From assembly GCF_003944755.1 (NCBI RefSeq), contig NZ_RWGU01000036.1, positions 1 to 57,823 on the forward strand: 57,823 nt of DNA, given 5' to 3'. Made by a program: the position numbers and the translations under genes. The stretch comes from Rhodovulum robiginosum. Its GTDB lineage: Bacteria > Pseudomonadota > Alphaproteobacteria > Rhodobacterales > Rhodobacteraceae. Positions 7,707 through 16,199 of this stretch are shown piece after piece. The notes below the pieces were generated by a model. The model did not search any database. It was given only the letters and a program-made list of their open reading frames with translations, and had not been told where the DNA came from. How positions within the stretch are numbered: position 1 is the stretch's first letter; every line of letters starts with the position of its first letter.

Positions 7707-8924
7707 TCATTTCCCCAGACGCTTGAACGCGCGCCCGAACTCTTCGCGCAACCGTACCACCGTCGGCATCGGGTCCGTCAGGCTCAGGATGGGCAAGACC
7801 TTGCGCCCTGACATGAGGCTCTTGATCCAGCCAGGGAAGCTCAACTCGCCACGCTTGTTGAGCTCTCGAAAGGCGAGGAAGTCGCGCAGCGGGTTCCACA
7901 TGCGCACGTTCTCTTCGTACCCTGAAAAAGCGGGAACGTCCTGCCCAGTCTGTCTGCGATAGATCATTTCGTCGATCGGCAAACCGCCGGAAACCACCAT
8001 GCGATGTGCATCGGTGAATCTGGGATTGACCTCGATGACCTTCAGCTTGCCGTCACGCAGATCCCGCTTGAACTCGATATTGGCCATGCCACGCCACGGC
8101 ATTGAACCGAAGAATTTGCGGCCCGCCTCGGCGGTTTCGGGCAGCCATTTCGACTGATGATAACAGGCGCCGCCCCGATTGACCGGGTAGCGGCGAATAA
8201 TGCATTTGGTGTAGTGAAAAAGAGATTTTCCATCTTCGTCGATATAGGTGTAATAGCTGGACAAAAGGCTGTCAGGGCCCGGGACCATTTCCATTACCAT
8301 TACGTCGCAATTCGCGGCCTGGGCCAATTGAACCTTTTCAACCAGCTCTTCCCAATCGCTTTCGATGATAAAGAGCTTTCGGCCGAAGACCGGAATGAAG
8401 AGATGCGAATGGATGGGCTTCACCATCACCGGGAAGGATACGTCCTCCCGGATCTCTTCCAGTTTCTCGGCGCTGTCCACATCCCAGAAATTCGGCGTGG
8501 CCACCCCGGCCGCCCGCGCCCGTACCAGCGTGGCCCGCTTGTCCAGCATCTCGCGCCGCAAGGCGGGGTCGAACCCTTCCAGGAGATAGCGTTGCGAAAG
8601 CGCGGCATGGTTCGACGTGACGAATTCGATGGAGTCATCGCAAAGGGCAAAGATCAGGCTGCCCTCCAGTTCCGGCCTCGGCCTCTCCAGCAGCAACTCT
8701 CGCCAGAAGTCTTGAATCGAGCATTCGGCGGGTGCGCGAAACTTGCCATGGCAGTGGCGCGAATCCAGCGCCAGGCAGCCCGACTTTCCGGCGGCGCTGA
8801 CAGTGATTCCGACGCGGGCGAGGTTGCGGGCCAACGCCGCGCTGTTCGCCGCACCCCCAAGTATGAGCACCGGAGTCGATGTCTCCAGTTCCTGCGAGAT
8901 TTCATTTGCGGTGGACAGCTTCAA
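7707..8924 (-). CDS. ATP-grasp ligase (carboxylate-amine ligase-like, COG3919-like)
   Basis: A 405-residue ATP-grasp enzyme. The N-terminal Rossmann-like domain carries V-L-I-L-G-G-A-A-N-S (19-28). The ATP-grasp core has D-K-R-A-T-L-V (128-134), the ATP-binding lysine in V-M-V-K-P (169), E212 in V-M-E-M-V-P-G and the Mg-binding E298/N300 in V-I-E-V-N-P-R-F. Such enzymes activate a carboxylate as acyl phosphate and transfer it to an amine. The start is a TTG at 8924 that overlaps the previous gene's TGA (TTGA), with AGGGG ten bases upstream. No ATG lies nearby and the glycine loop starts within 25 residues, so the TTG is well supported. Substrates are unknown. Confidence 0.85.
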   Translation of the reverse strand: MKLSTANEISQELETSTPVLILGGAANSAALARNLARVGITVSAAGKSGCLALDSRHCHGKFRAPAECSIQDFWRELLLERPRPELEGSLIFALCDDSIEFVTSNHAALSQRYLLEGFDPALRREMLDKRATLVRARAAGVATPNFWDVDSAEKLEEIREDVSFPVMVKPIHSHLFIPVFGRKLFIIESDWEELVEKVQLAQAANCDVMVMEMVPGPDSLLSSYYTYIDEDGKSLFHYTKCIIRRYPVNRGGACYHQSKWLPETAEAGRKFFGSMPWRGMANIEFKRDLRDGKLKVIEVNPRFTDAHRMVVSGGLPIDEMIYRRQTGQDVPAFSGYEENVRMWNPLRDFLAFRELNKRGELSFPGWIKSLMSGRKVLPILSLTDPMPTVVRLREEFGRAFKRLGK

Positions 8925-10042
8925 ACCTTCATCACCCCTTGGCGGTTTTCGAACAGGTAGTGGAGAACCCTGGTGGCGACGGGCGTTGCCCTGGATCGGT
9001 CTGCCACAAGGTAATGATGGTGGATACCCGGCCCGACATTGACCTCATGAAACTGGACGCCGTTCGCGCCAAGGGGCGCCGAGATGTCGTCGGCGATGAT
9101 GTCCAGCCCAGCGAAACGGACCCCCAGATCCGTGACCAGTCTGGCGCCGGCCGATACGATATCGGGATGCAGATCGCCGGTGACCGTGTGGTTCTCTCGG
9201 TCGGCGTTTTCATTGATCGCGTGTTTCACGACGATCGGTTTGCCGGCCGGGATAGCTGCTGCGGGCTTCAGGCCCTGCGCCGACAAATGATGCAAAGCGT
9301 CCTGGTCAATTACAAGCGGGCTCAGCGCGGTGATCGGCCGCCTCGACAGGCGATTGGTGTTTTCCGTTTTGACAAGGGCGTGGATGGTGGAATGCCCATC
9401 GCCGCAGACCGTCGGCGGATCGCGGCGGACCGCATCCAGCAATTGACCGTCGAGATACAGCAAGCGGTAGCAACTGCCCGAAAGCATCGGCTCAGCCAAA
9501 AGCTCGGCGTTGAAGCTTGCCGCGTGCAACGCCGCGCGCAACAGCTCTCCCTGAGTGCGAATGCCAGTGGTCACCCCATTCCCCCCACCGGTTCCCGTGG
9601 CAGGTTTGACCACGATCGGTCCCGGCATCCGGGTGAGGAAGTCCCGCGCGCGGCCCAGCCGGTCGAGCGAGAACACGCAATGATCCGGCACGGAATAGCC
9701 CTTGTCCGAAAGCAATCGATAGGTGACCGCCTTGTGCGCCATGACCCGCGTGGTGATCACGTCATCCAACATAAGGTCGGAGTGCGAAACAAACGTCACA
9801 AGACCATTCAGGGAAATGCGCTTGAGCCCGCCAATGTCGCTGTAGTCTGCGCCCAGCTCTTGCGCGGCGTCCCGCCAGAGGGTCTCGTAGAATTCGTTGC
9901 GCAGCCGGCCGAACCGGCGCCGCTTCAGGACGCTGCGAAGATCGGCGAGTTTGAGTGCGCGACGTGCCATCCAGTCGAGGCGCTGACGCATTCGTCCGTC
10001 AAGGGAAACAGGGCCGCGCTTCGGCGCGGCGGCATCACTCAT
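8921..10042 (-). CDS. CphA/RimK-like ATP-grasp ligase
   Basis: A 373-residue ATP-grasp protein whose core resembles the ATP-grasp domain of cyanophycin synthetase. It has H-K-A-V-T-Y-R-L-L-S-D-K-G (103-115), V-V-K-P-A-T-G-T-G-G-G-N-G-V (144-157), H-T-V-T-G-D-L-H-P (285-293), A-G-L-D-I-I-A-D-D-I-S (311-321) and the metal ligands in E333-V-N335. It lacks the CphA N-terminal region and the Mur-ligase half, so it is a stand-alone amide or peptide ligase. The ATG at 10042 overlaps the RraA-like stop by eight bases; the frame runs open further upstream inside that gene but without protein-like sequence. It is followed by a coupled second ATP-grasp. Expected reaction: ATP-dependent joining of an acid to an amine. 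Confidence 0.85.
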   Translation of the reverse strand: MSDAAAPKRGPVSLDGRMRQRLDWMARRALKLADLRSVLKRRRFGRLRNEFYETLWRDAAQELGADYSDIGGLKRISLNGLVTFVSHSDLMLDDVITTRVMAHKAVTYRLLSDKGYSVPDHCVFSLDRLGRARDFLTRMPGPIVVKPATGTGGGNGVTTGIRTQGELLRAALHAASFNAELLAEPMLSGSCYRLLYLDGQLLDAVRRDPPTVCGDGHSTIHALVKTENTNRLSRRPITALSPLVIDQDALHHLSAQGLKPAAAIPAGKPIVVKHAINENADRENHTVTGDLHPDIVSAGARLVTDLGVRFAGLDIIADDISAPLGANGVQFHEVNVGPGIHHHYLVADRSRATPVATRVLHYLFENRQGVMKV

Positions 10043-10778
10043 CGAAGAGACACCCGTCCGCCGCCAGTTGCTTGTCAACCCACTCGTTCGAGAACACGCC
10101 ACGCTTCACGCTGTCAACGTAGGCCTCGAGTTGTTCGCGGTTGAGTTCGAGCCGCTCCAGCACATTCTCTGCCGCCCATTGCGGAACGACCACGACGCCG
10201 CTCGGGTCCGCCACAAGGATGTCGCCAGCCTGTACGACGATGCCGCCGGCGCTGATCGGATAGTTGATCTCGCCCGGACCGCGGTGAAGCGGGCCGAAGG
10301 GCGTGACGCCCTTGGCAAAGACCGGCAATCCGCATTCGGTGACGCCCGGCAGATCGCGGATCAACCCGTCGATGATGAAACCGGCAATGCCTCGGTGCCG
10401 CGCCTTGTTGGCCACAAGGTCACCGATCACCGCGGCACTCAGGCTCTGGCTGGCGTCGACGACAATAACATCGCCGGGTTCGGCGAGATCGAGCGCCTTG
10501 TGCACCATCAGGTTATCGCCTGGAAAGCACTTCACCGTCAGGGCCGGACCCCACAGCGGTTTGTCGTTCGCGAGATTATGGATCTCCCGCCCCATCGTGT
10601 ACATGCGATTCATCATGTCCGAAATATCCGGGGACTCGAACTGTCGCAGCCGGTCGACCAGCGACGGATTCGGCCGCTTGAAAGTGCGGCGCACCATGAA
10701 GCCGGGTCCGGGTCTCATTTCCGCGGATTTCGGCTTCTCTTTGCCGCGACGGCCTTCGCTCGTCGAAAGCTTTTCCAT
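10035..10778 (-). CDS. RraA-fold protein, 4-hydroxy-4-methyl-2-oxoglutarate aldolase-like
   Basis: A 247-residue member of the RraA/HMG aldolase superfamily. It carries the G-D-x20-R-D signature that binds the metal and substrate: G119-D120 and R141-D142, with S-A-A-V-I-G-D leading in and I-D-G-L-I-R-D closing. Members either cleave 4-hydroxy-2-oxo acids or decarboxylate oxaloacetate; RraA itself binds RNase E. The intact catalytic residues favour an enzyme. The first ~30 residues are basic and look like an added tail, so Met21 or Met28 could be used instead, but the ATG at 10778 has a good GGGGGG ribosome binding site. First gene of the operon; it may supply or consume a 2-oxo acid for the reductase at the operon's end. 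Confidence 0.85.
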   Translation of the reverse strand: MEKLSTSEGRRGKEKPKSAEMRPGPGFMVRRTFKRPNPSLVDRLRQFESPDISDMMNRMYTMGREIHNLANDKPLWGPALTVKCFPGDNLMVHKALDLAEPGDVIVVDASQSLSAAVIGDLVANKARHRGIAGFIIDGLIRDLPGVTECGLPVFAKGVTPFGPLHRGPGEINYPISAGGIVVQAGDILVADPSGVVVVPQWAAENVLERLELNREQLEAYVDSVKRGVFSNEWVDKQLAADGCLFDE

Positions 10779-11172
10779 CCCAGTGCCCCCCGTAAAAAAG
10801 CGATTCGTAATTTACTGTGACCGAAGGTAACCTGCGGCGTTTTGCGGTGTACAGGATTTCTGCCCGGTTGCCGGGCAGCAGTGGACAATCCACGCCCGAC
10901 GATGGGATCGTTATTTCTTCACGTACTATACCGCTGCAATATCGACAAAATTTCGTGCTTGGCGCATCCATGCCAGCAGGGCGTCACGGCGCTCTCCTCC
11001 TTGCGCAGACCGTCCGACGCGAGGCGCGCCTACGAAGCGGCGCGGCGTCAATCGCGTTCACGTCGATCAGGAGACGGGGCCGGCTCTGACGACTGGACAA
11101 CCACATCAATGCACCTCTAAACGCCTTTCGAAGATGTCAAGATACGGCGCGGTCGCAGTCGGGCCGGAGACG
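10779..11172. other. 394-bp intergenic region, promoter of the RraA/ATP-grasp operon
   Basis: No gene is visible. This region is upstream of the four-gene operon and downstream of the DCC/HTTM pair. An A+T-rich patch next to the operon (around 10796-10816) may hold the promoter, but I cannot assign clear -35 and -10 boxes. Short plus-strand frames here lack protein-like composition. Confidence 0.4.
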
Positions 11173-11595
11173 TCATTCCGGCCGGATTCGTTTGCGCCCC
11201 AATAGGCGGAGCGTCATGTTCCGGCCGGCGCGCAGCACCGGATACAGCACCGCTGCACGCGTCCTTGAACGAAACACCCATCCGTTGAAGCGGCTGATCG
11301 GCCCTGTCGCGGCACTGAGCAGCGCCAAGGCATGAATGCTGTCCTGGCCATGATAGAACTGGCCGGACAATTTGAGCACCATGCCCCCGTCGAGATCGAG
11401 CCCCTTGGCCATGACCTCGTCGAATTCCGGGCCGCCCTCGCGGGCATTTATCAGCCGCAGGGGACCGACGGCGTCGCGGATGCGCACCAGCGCCACATAC
11501 CGGCTGCAGAACGGGCAGTCGCCGTCGTATAGCAGCCAGTTATCCTCTCCGGCCGGCACCGCCTTGGCCGGATCGGGCATGTCTAGTGCAGACAA
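11173..11595 (-). CDS. DCC-family (DUF393) thiol-disulfide oxidoreductase-like protein
   Basis: A 140-residue protein with the family-defining motif Y-D-G-D-C-P-F-C (residues 23-30), giving a thioredoxin-like C-x-x-C pair preceded by Asp. The length is typical. Its start region overlaps the end of the HTTM gene by 13 bases, so the two are translationally coupled. DCC proteins are often found beside or fused to HTTM (vitamin K-dependent carboxylase-like) membrane proteins, where they may serve as the thiol redox partner; that role is inferred. The start could also be the internal Met at residue 6. Confidence 0.9.
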   Translation of the reverse strand: MSALDMPDPAKAVPAGEDNWLLYDGDCPFCSRYVALVRIRDAVGPLRLINAREGGPEFDEVMAKGLDLDGGMVLKLSGQFYHGQDSIHALALLSAATGPISRFNGWVFRSRTRAAVLYPVLRAGRNMTLRLLGRKRIRPE

Positions 11596-13061
11596 TAGGA
11601 CACCTCCCCTTTGAACACCGGGCGGAAATACCCGACCTTCTCAAGCAGCAGCGGCAGAGGGACATCCAGATTGGCATCGGCATTGTCCTCAGCGCCGCGC
11701 TTGAAGGTGCGCATCTCGCCATTGCGGAGATATGTAATCTCCAGGTCGGGGTCTTCCACTTCGTTGACGGCGCGACGGAGCTCGAAATAGGTGACGTAGA
11801 CATCGAACTCCTGGCCGACAAAGCCGTAGCGCGCCGGATGGGTCTTCAGCTTCAGGATCTCTTCGTTGTTGGAATCGACGACTTCGACCAGGTCGTCCTG
11901 GAAGTGGAACAGGGGCACAGCCGGCAACAGCAGGTGATTGTTCACCCCGCCTTCCGTGCGCATGTTGCTGTACATCGCAACGTTGTTTTCCGTCTTGAAG
12001 CCGATATAGGGCGACGCGGAGTTGAGCACGACAAGCGCAAAAAAGACCCACAGCACGCCGGGCTTGGCAGTCCACATCTCGGTCACGCCGGTGCCTGCAA
12101 ACAGGCCGTGACGCCAATGCTCACGAACGACCGCGAAGAGAATCGCGGCCGATGCCACGACCGTCCAGACCAGCCAGACAAGGCTTGGCTTCAACGGCAC
12201 GGCGCTTGCCAGCAACAGCCCGCTGCAGGCCGCAAAGGCCAACGGCGCAGGCGTCGAGGGCAGCAATTTCTCACGCAGCCTGTCGAGATATCCCGCACCG
12301 CTGCGAACGACCTCCACGAGGGACGGCATGGCCACAAGCATGTAGAGCGAGATCATGAAGGACGAGAACGGCCAGTGTCCCATCAGGCCCAGCAGGATGT
12401 GGAACGGCACGCCGAAGTAGAAAGCGACCAGCCGGGTCCGGCGAAACGCCAGCATGACCGGCAGCAGCGCTTCTGCGACCATGAAGAACCAGAAGAAGAA
12501 TTCGACGCTGGCCAGTGACAGGAATGGTGATATGTACGGCCGCTCTGCGTGGGCTTCTTCAATCATGCCGTACAGGCAACTGATACTGAGGTCGAAGAAC
12601 CCTGCATTCAGCTTCGATATGATGATCGAAAAGTACAAGAACGCGAAGATGGCGCCACATACCGGTGCGAATTTCTGGAACCAGGCATCGGCGATTTGTC
12701 GGTCGAACGGTTCTTTCGAACGCCAAAAGTGAAATGCGGTAAGACCGAGCGCTGCGAGCATGCATACCGACAAGAAGGTGTCGATAAAGATGTGGTTCAC
12801 GACGAACGGCCATTCCGACACGAAATATGCGATGCTCGAGACGATCATCGCCGCGAACAGCCAAATCCGGCCCGGAAACATGAACACGGCAATCGCCAGA
12901 GCCGCGAAAATATAGCCGAGGATCAGCCCGTCGACAGCCCAGTGGTAATAGAACACGAGCTGCACCATGCTCTGCGCGGCCCATGCGTGCGAAAAAATCG
13001 TTAAAGAATCAATCTTCGAGATGCCGGTGCGATTGTCCGGTAGAGTTCTTTGTTCATTCAT
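11583..13061 (-). CDS. HTTM-domain (vitamin K-dependent gamma-carboxylase-like) membrane protein
   Basis: A 492-residue integral membrane protein with about nine or ten hydrophobic segments. The HTTM-like core contains S-K-L-N-A-G-F-F and a later segment with A-E-A-L-L-P-V-M-L-A-F-R-R-T-R followed by P-F-H-I-L-L-G-L, as in the family. A soluble C-terminal domain of ~130 residues follows the last span. The start is the ATG at 13061; the frame extends to 13166 but that part is not protein-like. Base composition is unusual for the window: the 60 bases from 12601 hold only 28 G+C. This suggests acquisition from elsewhere. It is coupled to the DCC gene. Substrate unknown; HTTM proteins are thought to modify proteins or small molecules at the membrane. 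Confidence 0.8.
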   Translation of the reverse strand: MNEQRTLPDNRTGISKIDSLTIFSHAWAAQSMVQLVFYYHWAVDGLILGYIFAALAIAVFMFPGRIWLFAAMIVSSIAYFVSEWPFVVNHIFIDTFLSVCMLAALGLTAFHFWRSKEPFDRQIADAWFQKFAPVCGAIFAFLYFSIIISKLNAGFFDLSISCLYGMIEEAHAERPYISPFLSLASVEFFFWFFMVAEALLPVMLAFRRTRLVAFYFGVPFHILLGLMGHWPFSSFMISLYMLVAMPSLVEVVRSGAGYLDRLREKLLPSTPAPLAFAACSGLLLASAVPLKPSLVWLVWTVVASAAILFAVVREHWRHGLFAGTGVTEMWTAKPGVLWVFFALVVLNSASPYIGFKTENNVAMYSNMRTEGGVNNHLLLPAVPLFHFQDDLVEVVDSNNEEILKLKTHPARYGFVGQEFDVYVTYFELRRAVNEVEDPDLEITYLRNGEMRTFKRGAEDNADANLDVPLPLLLEKVGYFRPVFKGEVSYCLH

Positions 13062-13517
13062 GCTTTGTTCGCTCACAATAAATAAGAGCGCGAGCCGCTC
13101 ACACAACCATACAACACGCGTCAATTGTCCCTCGGCACATTCCAAGTGCCTAGGAAAAGCGTACATTACAGGTCTGGTAACGTCAATCGGATGCGGCAGC
13201 GGGCAGCCGCTCGGCCTGGAAGCCGCGCCGACAAGGTGGCTCTATCCAGAGATGAAACGCCGGTTGGCGTGCCCTCGGCCGCTCCTTGTGATCGAACCAC
13301 TTGAGAAAACGTAAATATCTTTTTGGAACAATGTCTTGGAAAGCGGCAACGGGTCCGTTTTTTGCCCGCAAGCCCACCTTGGGCGCCCTCTCCCGGATCG
13401 CCCGATGAAAGCCGGGCACAACCATTTGTTGCAATGGGTGCCGTGGCCTTGGTGGAATCGCGGGCGGACCCAATTCAATACCAACGCCGCCCAGGGATTG
13501 CACCGCCGATGTGTTAG
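13062..13517. other. 456-bp intergenic region upstream of HTTM gene
   Basis: No convincing gene. It separates the HTTM/DCC pair from the YdcF-like gene, both on the minus strand. A+T-rich patches occur at 13076-13090 and 13310-13335, so a promoter for the HTTM gene and the 3' end of the YdcF transcript probably lie here. Longer minus-strand frames (13183-13713) overlap the YdcF-like gene out of phase and were rejected. Confidence 0.4.
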
Positions 13518-14162
13518 CTACTCTATCATCCAGAGAAGTTCTTGCTGCGGCCAGCCTGCCGCGCTCAGCGCGGAGTAGGCGACAGCCCGGGCAATGTTTA
13601 CCGGCCACTTCACGGCCTCGCCCATCAGGTTGTCCCAATCCACCGGTTCGTCCTCGCCATCTGCGGCCACCAGGACAAAGTCGCTCATACCCGCCCAACG
13701 GAAACTCGCCCACGCGCGTGGAATGTGAAAACGGTCAGTCACGATGACCAGGTGGCCCGGAACGTTGTCGCCCATCGCCTGGCGCGAAAACAAGGCGTTC
13801 TGAAGGGTCGATCCGGATCGGCCCTCGACGAGGATCACCTCCGCAGGCACACCCGCATCGAGCGCGATTTCCTTCATGCCCTCAGCCATGCTATTCTGCC
13901 CGCCCCCGCCGCCCGAGAGCACGAGGCGCGGTGTGTCGCCCGCATTGGAGAGCTCGAAGTAGAGATCCACGCCGGCGCGCGTGCGCACCGCCGTCCGGCC
14001 GTTCCGCTGGGGCCCCACCGGACCTGACGAGAGCACCACGACCGCCCCCACTGGCCGTTTCACCGGCGCCTGTTTGTAAGTCTCCACATATACTCTTTGA
14101 ACACCGACCAAGAGCCCGAAGGCAACGATGGCGAAGACAATGAGTTTCCGCACGACACGCAT
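13518..14162 (-). CDS. YdcF-like (DUF218) membrane-anchored protein
   Basis: A 214-residue protein with one N-terminal membrane span (about residues 5-25), followed by a DUF218 domain: A-V-V-V-L-S-S-G-P-V near the start, L-V-L-S-G-G-G-G-G-Q in the centre, then V-E-G-R-S-G-S-T-L-Q-N-A and V-T-D-R-F-H-I-P-R-A. This pattern of glycine loop, E-x-x-S-x-x-T-x-x-N and a D-x-x-H-x-x-R element fits the ElyC/SanA/YdcF family, which is linked to envelope polysaccharide and peptidoglycan metabolism. The start is ATG at 14162 with GGGGG eight bases upstream; the frame is open to 14252 but the extension is poor. Divergent from the flippase gene. Confidence 0.85.
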   Translation of the reverse strand: MRVVRKLIVFAIVAFGLLVGVQRVYVETYKQAPVKRPVGAVVVLSSGPVGPQRNGRTAVRTRAGVDLYFELSNAGDTPRLVLSGGGGGQNSMAEGMKEIALDAGVPAEVILVEGRSGSTLQNALFSRQAMGDNVPGHLVIVTDRFHIPRAWASFRWAGMSDFVLVAADGEDEPVDWDNLMGEAVKWPVNIARAVAYSALSAAGWPQQELLWMIE

Positions 14163-14682
14163 TGGGCTGCCCCCGTCGAGTGATCCATCTCGAGAGTTAA
14201 CCCAGGACCGCCCGACGTGCCACCGAAGTGTTCTCGGCACCGCGGCCATCACTGACGAGGCCGGGCGTTGCGACGCGGGCCATCATGCGTTCGGGCATTT
14301 CTGCGCGCGTGACTGGTGGCGTGAAACCCTTCGCGCCATCCGCGCAACGGCGGCGTCTGCGGCCTGGAACAATCGCCGGTGATCGCCGTTTTCCTGCTTG
14401 CCGACACCGCCAATCGCTCCGTGCTGCCAGACCGGTCCGGTCGTAGTTCCGGCCCCTGCCGTGTCGCTGGAAACGCGCGGCGCAGCGAAGGACCGCCTGC
14501 CGGGCGCGGCCTTGCGCCGACACCGACGGCCGCGCGTATTCAGACCCGGCGCCGTTCTTGACTGCCATGTGAATTGCGTCTAACCGAAATTTTGAACGTG
14601 CTTCGCCGCGAGCTATGTGAGCTTTGTTTTGCTGTGGGGTGGCACTCTGCCCGCCCCCCGCGCGAAGGGACCGTGGACCTCC
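14163..14682. other. 520-bp divergent intergenic region (YdcF / flippase)
   Basis: No gene called. It must hold the promoters of the YdcF-like gene (minus) and the flippase gene (plus). A frame on the plus strand joins the flippase frame upstream to a GTG at 14617, but these residues are not transporter-like. I see no clear operator or RNA structure. Confidence 0.4.
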
Positions 14683-16098
14683 ATGTTGAAAAAGCTTGCC
14701 GAGCCTTTCGTCGTTGGTGTGAGCGCACGAATACTCGGGCAGGTGATCTCGTTCATTTCGGTCGCGGTTGCTTCGCGGTATCTCGACCTCGAAGTGTTCG
14801 GCACCTATGCGCTGGCCTGGGCCGCCGCGGTGATCGGCAACACCTTCATCTTCACCGGCTTTTATCAGGCACTCTTGCGCAGCAGGCGTTTCGTCGATGA
14901 CCGCGACACGCTGTTCTGGCTGAACGCAGCCGTCGGTGCACTCTGCATGGTTGTGATCGCGCTGTTCGGCCTCGGCGCCGGAGGGCTGCAAACGGCGCAG
15001 GGCTTTGCCCTGATCGCGCTCGCTCCGCTCCCATTTCTCCTCGTGCCGACCGCTTGGTGGGAGGCCCAACTCGTCCGCAAGAAGCGGGTACGCGCGGCCA
15101 GCCTCTACGTTCTCGTCGCTGAAGCAAGCGCATTGGCCATGACGATCGTCATGTTGCAGCGCGGCTGGGGAATAGAGGCCCTGATCGCGCCGCGCTATCT
15201 CTCTCTTCTGGTCGGGATAATCATAACAGGCGGGCTGGTGAAACGGCTGCCGCGGCTGCGGCTGCGGCGCGCGACGGCCAGTACAGCCTCGACGACGGCC
15301 TTTCCGCTATGGGGCACGACCTCCGTCCATCTGTTCACGAATTACGGCACCGATATCATCTTGGGGGCGTTCGCCTCTGCCTCGGTGATCGGGGCATATC
15401 GCGGCGGCGCGCGAATCGCGATGACCGCGTCCGATCTCGTCCTGCAGCCTCTTGGCGTACTCAGCTGGTCGAAATTCAGCAGGATCGAGAAGGAGGAGGT
15501 GGGCATTCGCCCGCTGCGCGATGCCTGGGTCGCCAACATGTCGATTGCCGCGGCAATCCTTTGGCCGATGAGCACAACCGTGGCGCTCCTGGCACCCGAG
15601 CTCGTCTCCACGATCCTCGACGAGACGTGGCTGCCAGCCGCGGGTGTTGTCTCGATCCTCTCGGTGTCGCGCGCAATCTCGTTTCTCAGCGCATTGCTGG
15701 AGCCAACGTTGATGACCACCGGACGGGGGCGGCACCAGTTCGCCATCCGGCTCTTGGGTGCGGGGACGCTGCTGCTGCTCTTGCTGATTTTCGCAAGATA
15801 CGGCGCAGAGGCCGCGGGCTATGCGCATCTCACGAGCTCGGCACTCGTCGCGGTGATCTCGATGACTGTCATGGTGCGGGCTCTCCACATGTCGTTTCGA
15901 CAGTTGATCGGAACCTTCGTGCCAGGCCTCGGGCTGGCGACCGCCATCGCGGCGGTGATCGTCGGAACGGAAATGTCACCCGATATTCTTGGCAACACCG
16001 CCGGTCTTGCCGCACAACTGGCCGCCGCAGCGGTGGTCTGGAGCCTCTTGATGCTGCTTTTTCTGAAACGGCGGGTGTTGGTGCTTCCGACGCCTTAG
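14683..16098 (+). CDS. Wzx-like polysaccharide flippase (MATE/MVF superfamily)
   Basis: A 471-residue, strongly hydrophobic protein with about twelve to fourteen membrane spans. The N terminus (A-R-I-L-G-Q-V-I-S-F) and the repeated two-bundle layout are typical of Wzx/RfbX flippases, which move undecaprenyl-linked repeat units across the inner membrane. The ATG at 14683 is chosen because membrane protein sequence starts immediately; the upstream GTG at 14617 would add 22 unlikely residues. AAGGGA lies about 13 bases upstream. It precedes the secreted glycosidase gene by ~100 bp on the same strand. With the Wzy- and Wzc-like genes it supports a Wzx/Wzy-dependent assembly route. Confidence 0.85.
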   Translation: MLKKLAEPFVVGVSARILGQVISFISVAVASRYLDLEVFGTYALAWAAAVIGNTFIFTGFYQALLRSRRFVDDRDTLFWLNAAVGALCMVVIALFGLGAGGLQTAQGFALIALAPLPFLLVPTAWWEAQLVRKKRVRAASLYVLVAEASALAMTIVMLQRGWGIEALIAPRYLSLLVGIIITGGLVKRLPRLRLRRATASTASTTAFPLWGTTSVHLFTNYGTDIILGAFASASVIGAYRGGARIAMTASDLVLQPLGVLSWSKFSRIEKEEVGIRPLRDAWVANMSIAAAILWPMSTTVALLAPELVSTILDETWLPAAGVVSILSVSRAISFLSALLEPTLMTTGRGRHQFAIRLLGAGTLLLLLLIFARYGAEAAGYAHLTSSALVAVISMTVMVRALHMSFRQLIGTFVPGLGLATAIAAVIVGTEMSPDILGNTAGLAAQLAAAAVVWSLLMLLFLKRRVLVLPTP

Positions 16099-16199
16099 GG
16101 CCGACGCGGCGGAAGATCGATCAAGATACGGTCAGGATGCCCGACGCCGCATCATTTGACTTTGGCAGGCAGCCCAACCTTGATAGGCTGCCCGGCAGG

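Noticed and set aside
6648-13061. Toxin-antitoxin or phage-defence island
   Set aside because: No nuclease, kinase, reverse transcriptase or antitoxin-like small gene; the enzymes are metabolic.
13183-13713. Minus-strand frame overlapping the YdcF-like gene
   Set aside because: Out of phase with the DUF218 motifs; Arg/Gly/Pro-rich shadow.
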